Shown in pieces: positions 9,931-14,297 of a DNA stretch of 14,297 bases. Position numbers and translations under genes: made by a program. Source of the DNA: an uncultured Neisseriaceae bacterium (lineage in GTDB: Bacteria; Pseudomonadota; Gammaproteobacteria; Burkholderiales; UBA11063); assembly GCA_903891375.1 (NCBI GenBank), contig CAITEL010000410.1, forward strand, positions 1 to 14,297, written 5' to 3'. Position 1 is the stretch's first letter, and every line of letters starts with the position of its first letter. The notes below the pieces were generated by a model that saw only the letters and a list, made by a program, of their open reading frames with translations, did no database searches and was not told the DNA's origin.

Positions 9931-12900
9931 CAAGTTCCATATCCAGAGCTAATGCTCTGACTTCTCTGGTTAATACCCTAAATGCTTCTGGTATATCCGC
10001 CGAAATCTTATGCTCACCTTCAAGAAGATTTTCATACATTGCAGTTCTACCCTCAATATCATCTGATTTTACCGTTAACATTTCTTGTAAAGTGTAAGCT
10101 GCTCCATACGCCTCTAATGCCCAAACCTCCATCTCACCAAAGCGTTGCCCCCCAAATTGCGCTTTACCTCCAAGAGGTTGTTGCGTAACTAATGAGTATG
10201 GACCAGTAGAACGGGCATGAACTTTTTCATCTACTAAATGATGTAAGCGTAAAACGTACATATATCCAACAGTAACTGGTCTTTCAAATGCATCACCAGT
10301 TCTGCCATCAAATAGAGTTAGTTGACCTGATTCAGGTAAATCAGCTAATTTTAGCATATCTTTGATTTCGCTCTCTTTAGCTCCATCAAATACTGGAGTA
10401 GCAAAAGGAACACCATCTTTTAAATTAGTGGCTAGACTTATTATTTCTGCATCACTAAACGTGTTTATCTTTTCTTTCTTACCAGAAATATTATATACTT
10501 TATCAATAAAAGCCCTTAGCTCTTCTTGGCTTTTTTCCCGACGAAGCATATCGTTGATTTTATCGCCTAGGCCTTTGGCCGCTAAACCTAAATGAACCTC
10601 TAAAACCTGACCTATATTCATACGTGATGGTACACCGATTGGATTTAACACTATATCTACTGTCTTACCATTTGCCATAAATGGCATATCTTCAACTGGT
10701 AAAACTTTAGAAATAACACCCTTATTACCATGGCGACCAGCCATTTTATCCCCAGGTTGCAATCTACGTTTAATCGCCACAAATACCTTAACCATCTTAA
10801 TTACGCCATTTGGTAAATCTACCCCTTGATGTAATTTTTCTTTTTGTTGCTTAAATTTAACATCTAAATCATGACGTTTTTCATCAATAGCTTTTTTTAT
10901 AGTCTCAATTTGAACCATAACTTCTTCATCTGTTACTTTGATATCAAACCAATCACGATGATCCTTAATTTCGTTTAAATAATCTTCAGTAATGGTTTTC
11001 TTTTGTTTACCAGATGTTTCTTGACCAATTAATAACTGTTCAACCCGAGCTAATGCATCATTTTCAATAATCAACATTTGGTCAGCTAAATCTTGGCGGA
11101 ATCTCTTTAGTTCACTATCAATAATACTTAGACTACGTTGATCTAGTTTATTTGCATCACGATTAAATACTTGCACATCAATTACCGTACCATTCATCCC
11201 AATTGGAACTCTTAATGATGAATCTTTAACATCTGACGCTTTTTCACCAAAAATAGCTCGTAACAAGCGTTCTTCTGGCGTTAATTGAACCTCACCTTTA
11301 GGTGTTACCTTACCTACAAGCACGTCTCCAGGCTTTACTTCTGCACCGACATAGACAATCCCTGAATCATCAAGTCTCGCTAATTGGGTTTGAGATAAAT
11401 TTGGGATATCACGAGTGATTTCTTCATTACCCTGTTTTGTTTCACGTGATACAATAGATAATTCTTCAATATGTACTGAAGTGTATTTATCTGATTCTAT
11501 TAATCTTTCTGAAACTAATATAGAATCCTCAAAATTGTAGCCATTCCACGGCATAAAGGCTACAAGTACGTTTTGCCCAACCGATAATTCACCTAAATCT
11601 GTTGCCGAACCATCAGCGATAACATCACCACTAGCAACTATATCACCAACCTTAACTATTGGCTTTTGATTTAAACAAGTATTCGAATTGCTTCTAATAT
11701 ATTTAATTAGGTTATAAATGTCAACCCCAATATCTTTACCTTTAACTTCTTTATTGTTTACCCGAATAATGATTCTGTTACCATCAACGTAATTAACAAC
11801 ACCGCCACGCTTAGCAATCACCACGGTACCAGAGTCTATTGCCGCTACACGCTCCATACCAGTTCCTACTAAAGGCTTATCCGCTTTAATACATGGTACA
11901 CCTTGGCGTTGCATATTAGAACCCATCAATGCACGATTGGCATCATCATGCTCTAAAAATGGAATTAACGATGCGGCTACTGACACTACTTGATTAGTGG
12001 ATACATCCATATAATCCACTGTCGACGCACTAACTAATGTTGTTTCACCTTTTTGACGAGCAGTTACCATTTCATCAATAAATGAACCCTTGCTATCTAG
12101 CCGTGCATTTGCCTGCGCAATAACGAATTTAGACTCATCAATTGCCGATAAATAATCTACATCATGAGTTACTTTACCCTCAATTACTTTTCTATATGGC
12201 GTTTCTAGAAAGCCATATTTATTTGGACGAGCGTACACCGCCAACGAATTAATTAATCCAATATTTTGACCTTCAGGTGTTTCAATTGGGCATACACGTC
12301 CATAATGAGTAACGTGAACGTCACGAACCTCAAAACCAGCTCTATCCCGAGTTAAACCACCTGGACCTAAGGCTGATATACGACGTTTATGCGTGATTTC
12401 AGATAATGGATTTGTATGATCCATAAATTGTGATAATTGACTAGTAGAAAAGAAATCCTTTAAACTAGATGTTATTGGTTTAGCACTAATTAGTTTGTTA
12501 GGTAATAAATCTTTTTCTTCTAGTGGTTGAGTTAGTTTATCTTTTACTGCTTTATCAATACGAGACAATCCCATGCGGAATTGGTTTTCTACCAACTCAC
12601 CCACACCACGTATCCGTCTATTGCCTAAATGATCAATATCATCAATTACACCACGACCATTGCGTAACTCAACCAAGATCGCTAAAGATACAAGTATATC
12701 TTCACGATTAATTAAAATCGCATTCTCACTTTTGGATTTCTGAAGTTCTTCCAGCATACGTAAGAACCATTGTGGCGCTCTGCTGTCAACCTCGCTAGCA
12801 TAAGTGCGCGCATTAAATTTAAAACGCCCAACTTGCGATAAATCATAAGTCTCTGGGTTAAAAAATATGCGAGTAAATACTGTGCTAGCAATTTCTTCCG

Positions 12901-14059
12901 AATATGGCTCACCTGGGCGCATCATTTTATAAATTTGGTGGATTGCCTCAGTTGGATTTTCTGCAGTTTCTTTACTTGCTTCTTCATCACGTAAAGTATC
13001 TGCCACATAAGAACCAAACTCTAAATCATTAACATACAATGTTTCGATGCTACTAATATCCGTAGTTAAGATTTGTTTCATTAAATCTTCAGTTATGATT
13101 GTGTTAGATCTGGCTAACACTTCGCCTGTGTCCATATCAATTAAATCTGTACCAAGTATCCTACCTAGTAAATCCTCAACTGGAACGACTATGTCTTTAA
13201 TCCCAGCATTTTCTAAATCACGAATATTTTTTAACGTGATTTTTTTATCACGAGCAACAATTAAATTACCATCTTTATCTAAGATATCAAAACGGATTAT
13301 TTCACCTTTTAAACGTTCGGCTAAAATATTTTTATGAATTTTACCTTTTTTGATGCTATAAGCATCTTTATCATAAAAATAGTTTAAGATTTCATCACGT
13401 GTATAACCTAATGCTTTTAACAATAAAGTTACATTCATTTTACGTCTTTTATCTATTCTAAAAAACATTAAATCTTTGCCATCAAACTCTAAATCAAGCC
13501 AACTACCACGATATGGAATGATCCTTGCTGAATATAACAGTTTATTTGAGGAATGATTTTTACCACTATCGTGTTCAAAATAAACACCAGGTGACCGATG
13601 TAATTGAGATACCACCACACGCTCATTACCATTGATAACAAACGAGCAATTATCTGTCATGAGTGGAATTTCACCCATATATACGTTTTCTTCTGTACTA
13701 TGTAAGACGCTTTTGTGTTCTTTTTCTCTATCAAAAACTGTTAATCGAATTTTTGCGTGTAGTTTTCCTGAATACGAAACACCACGTAACAAACATTCTC
13801 GAACATCAAACACAGGCTCTGAGAGTGAATAACTTATATAGTCTAATCGAGTCGATCCATTATTGGATATAATAGGGAAAACATCATTAAAAGCTTTGTG
13901 CAAGCCTACATTTTCTCTCTTAGCTGATGATGTGCTCTTTTGAAGAAATTCTTCATAAGAGTTAAGTTGCATAGCAAGTAAATATGGTTCTTTAATAGCA
14001 ACAGGTTGTTTCGCAAAACTCTTGCGAATACGCTTTTTTTCTGTAAATGAATAGCTCAT
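9923..14059 (-). CDS. rpoB: DNA-directed RNA polymerase subunit beta (RpoB)
   Basis: RpoB is the beta subunit, which forms one side of the active-site cleft and the rifampicin pocket. It has 1378 residues, longer than E. coli (1342) and near the roughly 1390 known for Neisseria. The N-terminus reads [17 protein letters not shown]. The rifampicin region SQLSQFMD...[13 protein letters not shown] places Gln544, Asp547, His557 and Ser562 at the positions of E. coli Gln513, Asp516, His526 and Ser531, so the wild-type residues are kept. NYEDSILVS is seen here as NFEDSILVS (acidic pair near the active site). [12 protein letters not shown] gives Lys1105 and Lys1113 (E. coli Lys1065 and Lys1073). The C-terminus carries [24 protein letters not shown] split across the conserved clamp/switch region and ends MELEE. 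The start ATG 14059 has GGAG (14071-14068) 8 nt upstream. The gene is followed by rpoC. No rplL lies upstream, which is unusual. Confidence 0.99.
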   Translation of the reverse strand: MSYSFTEKKRIRKSFAKQPVAIKEPYLLAMQLNSYEEFLQKSTSSAKRENVGLHKAFNDVFPIISNNGSTRLDYISYSLSEPVFDVRECLLRGVSYSGKLHAKIRLTVFDREKEHKSVLHSTEENVYMGEIPLMTDNCSFVINGNERVVVSQLHRSPGVYFEHDSGKNHSSNKLLYSARIIPYRGSWLDLEFDGKDLMFFRIDKRRKMNVTLLLKALGYTRDEILNYFYDKDAYSIKKGKIHKNILAERLKGEIIRFDILDKDGNLIVARDKKITLKNIRDLENAGIKDIVVPVEDLLGRILGTDLIDMDTGEVLARSNTIITEDLMKQILTTDISSIETLYVNDLEFGSYVADTLRDEEASKETAENPTEAIHQIYKMMRPGEPYSEEIASTVFTRIFFNPETYDLSQVGRFKFNARTYASEVDSRAPQWFLRMLEELQKSKSENAILINREDILVSLAILVELRNGRGVIDDIDHLGNRRIRGVGELVENQFRMGLSRIDKAVKDKLTQPLEEKDLLPNKLISAKPITSSLKDFFSTSQLSQFMDHTNPLSEITHKRRISALGPGGLTRDRAGFEVRDVHVTHYGRVCPIETPEGQNIGLINSLAVYARPNKYGFLETPYRKVIEGKVTHDVDYLSAIDESKFVIAQANARLDSKGSFIDEMVTARQKGETTLVSASTVDYMDVSTNQVVSVAASLIPFLEHDDANRALMGSNMQRQGVPCIKADKPLVGTGMERVAAIDSGTVVIAKRGGVVNYVDGNRIIIRVNNKEVKGKDIGVDIYNLIKYIRSNSNTCLNQKPIVKVGDIVASGDVIADGSATDLGELSVGQNVLVAFMPWNGYNFEDSILVSERLIESDKYTSVHIEELSIVSRETKQGNEEITRDIPNLSQTQLARLDDSGIVYVGAEVKPGDVLVGKVTPKGEVQLTPEERLLRAIFGEKASDVKDSSLRVPIGMNGTVIDVQVFNRDANKLDQRSLSIIDSELKRFRQDLADQMLIIENDALARVEQLLIGQETSGKQKKTITEDYLNEIKDHRDWFDIKVTDEEVMVQIETIKKAIDEKRHDLDVKFKQQKEKLHQGVDLPNGVIKMVKVFVAIKRRLQPGDKMAGRHGNKGVISKVLPVEDMPFMANGKTVDIVLNPIGVPSRMNIGQVLEVHLGLAAKGLGDKINDMLRREKSQEELRAFIDKVYNISGKKEKINTFSDAEIISLATNLKDGVPFATPVFDGAKESEIKDMLKLADLPESGQLTLFDGRTGDAFERPVTVGYMYVLRLHHLVDEKVHARSTGPYSLVTQQPLGGKAQFGGQRFGEMEVWALEAYGAAYTLQEMLTVKSDDIEGRTAMYENLLEGEHKISADIPEAFRVLTREVRALALDMELEE

Positions 14060-14225
14060 AAATAAAGCTCCAAAGACTAAAGATATGTTAAATTAAGTAA
14101 AGAAAACAAAGATAAATACCAAATTAAATCTAGTATAGTTTAAGTTTTATTAATAATGTGCTCGATTAAGATTAGTTTAAAATCATTTGGTATACTTATA
14201 GTACGCTCGAAATTTGAGGCTTTTG
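14060..14225. promoter_or_regulatory. Divergent intergenic region driving rpoBC and the right-edge gene
   Basis: This 166-bp AT-rich stretch separates two divergently read genes, so both promoters should lie here. For rpoB, a minus-strand TATACT (14137-14132) is a possible -10 about 70 bp before the start codon, but no good -35 match stands 16-18 bp upstream of it. For the plus-strand gene an extended -10 is listed separately. No ribosomal protein leader, rplL end or recognisable operator was seen. Confidence 0.4.
14188..14196 (+). promoter_or_regulatory. Extended -10 promoter for the right-edge gene
   Basis: TGGTATACT matches the extended -10 pattern (TG, one base, then TATACT against consensus TATAAT). 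The expected -35 position (about 14168-14173) has little resemblance to TTGACA, which is common where an extended -10 is present. It would give a leader of roughly 20-25 nt before the ATG at 14226, with TGAGG (14215-14219) as the ribosome binding site. Confidence 0.45.
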
Positions 14226-14297
14226 ATGAGCAACTCCATGTACAATAGTACACTAGGAGCTAAATCGGAAACCTCATATGATGACCGTGCTAAGTAT
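14226..14297 (+). CDS. Start of an unidentified gene, cut off by the window edge
   Basis: Twenty-four codons are open from ATG 14226 to the last base, reading MSNSMYNSTLG...DDRAKY. TGAGG (14215-14219) sits 6 nt upstream and an extended -10 lies about 30 bp upstream, which together support a real start. The hydrophilic N-terminus gives no motif. A short polar lead with a basic/aromatic stretch can precede the first membrane helix in Bax inhibitor-1/YccA family proteins, but 24 residues cannot establish this and I do not call a function. It is divergent from rpoB. An in-frame ATG at 14238 is an alternative start with poorer spacing. Confidence 0.6.
   Translation, partial: MSNSMYNSTLGAKSETSYDDRAKY

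Noticed and set aside
1..14297. CRISPR arrays, insertion sequences, tRNA or rRNA genes, inteins
   Set aside because: No regularly spaced direct repeats, transposase-like frames, cloverleaf or rRNA-like sequence was seen. RpoB, RpoC and IF-2 have family-typical lengths with no inserted splicing domain.

Overview
This window is core information-processing DNA from an AT-rich proteobacterium. The proteins read as betaproteobacterial. RpoB opens [17 protein letters not shown], as in Neisseria-type RpoB, and RpoC has the [15 protein letters not shown] and [12 protein letters not shown] wording typical of beta RpoC. The IF-2 C-terminal half also has beta-type wording. These comparisons are from memory, so the class is an inference, and a gammaproteobacterium is not excluded. 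Low GC with intact full-length proteins suggests a streamlined or host-associated lineage; genus is not called.

Layout. Plus strand, 1-5346: the 3' part of the nusA operon, nusA (5' end cut off by the window) - infB - rbfA - truB. Spacing is tight (9 bp, 23 bp, then a 26-bp overlap), so it is very probably one transcript; rimP would be expected just outside the left edge. Between truB and the convergent rpoC lies a 232-bp gap (5347-5578) with a chain of hairpins ending in a strong bidirectional Rho-independent terminator. Minus strand, 14059-5579: rpoB then rpoC, encoding the beta and beta' subunits of RNA polymerase, separated by a 129-bp gap that can fold into a nested hairpin including the rpoB stop codon. 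Right edge: a 166-bp divergent intergenic region, then the first 24 codons of an unidentified plus-strand gene preceded by an extended -10 promoter and a Shine-Dalgarno sequence.

How the genes work together: RpoB and RpoC form the RNA polymerase catalytic core. NusA binds that core to control pausing, termination and antitermination. IF-2 brings initiator tRNA to the ribosome, RbfA matures the 30S subunit, and TruB makes pseudouridine 55 in tRNA.

No mobile element, CRISPR array, tRNA, rRNA or defence-like system was seen, and I found no new multi-gene system. The points worth a second look are the gene order (rpoBC without the usual upstream rplKAJL genes, facing the nusA operon), the multi-hairpin segment after truB, and hairpins at the truB and rpoB gene ends.
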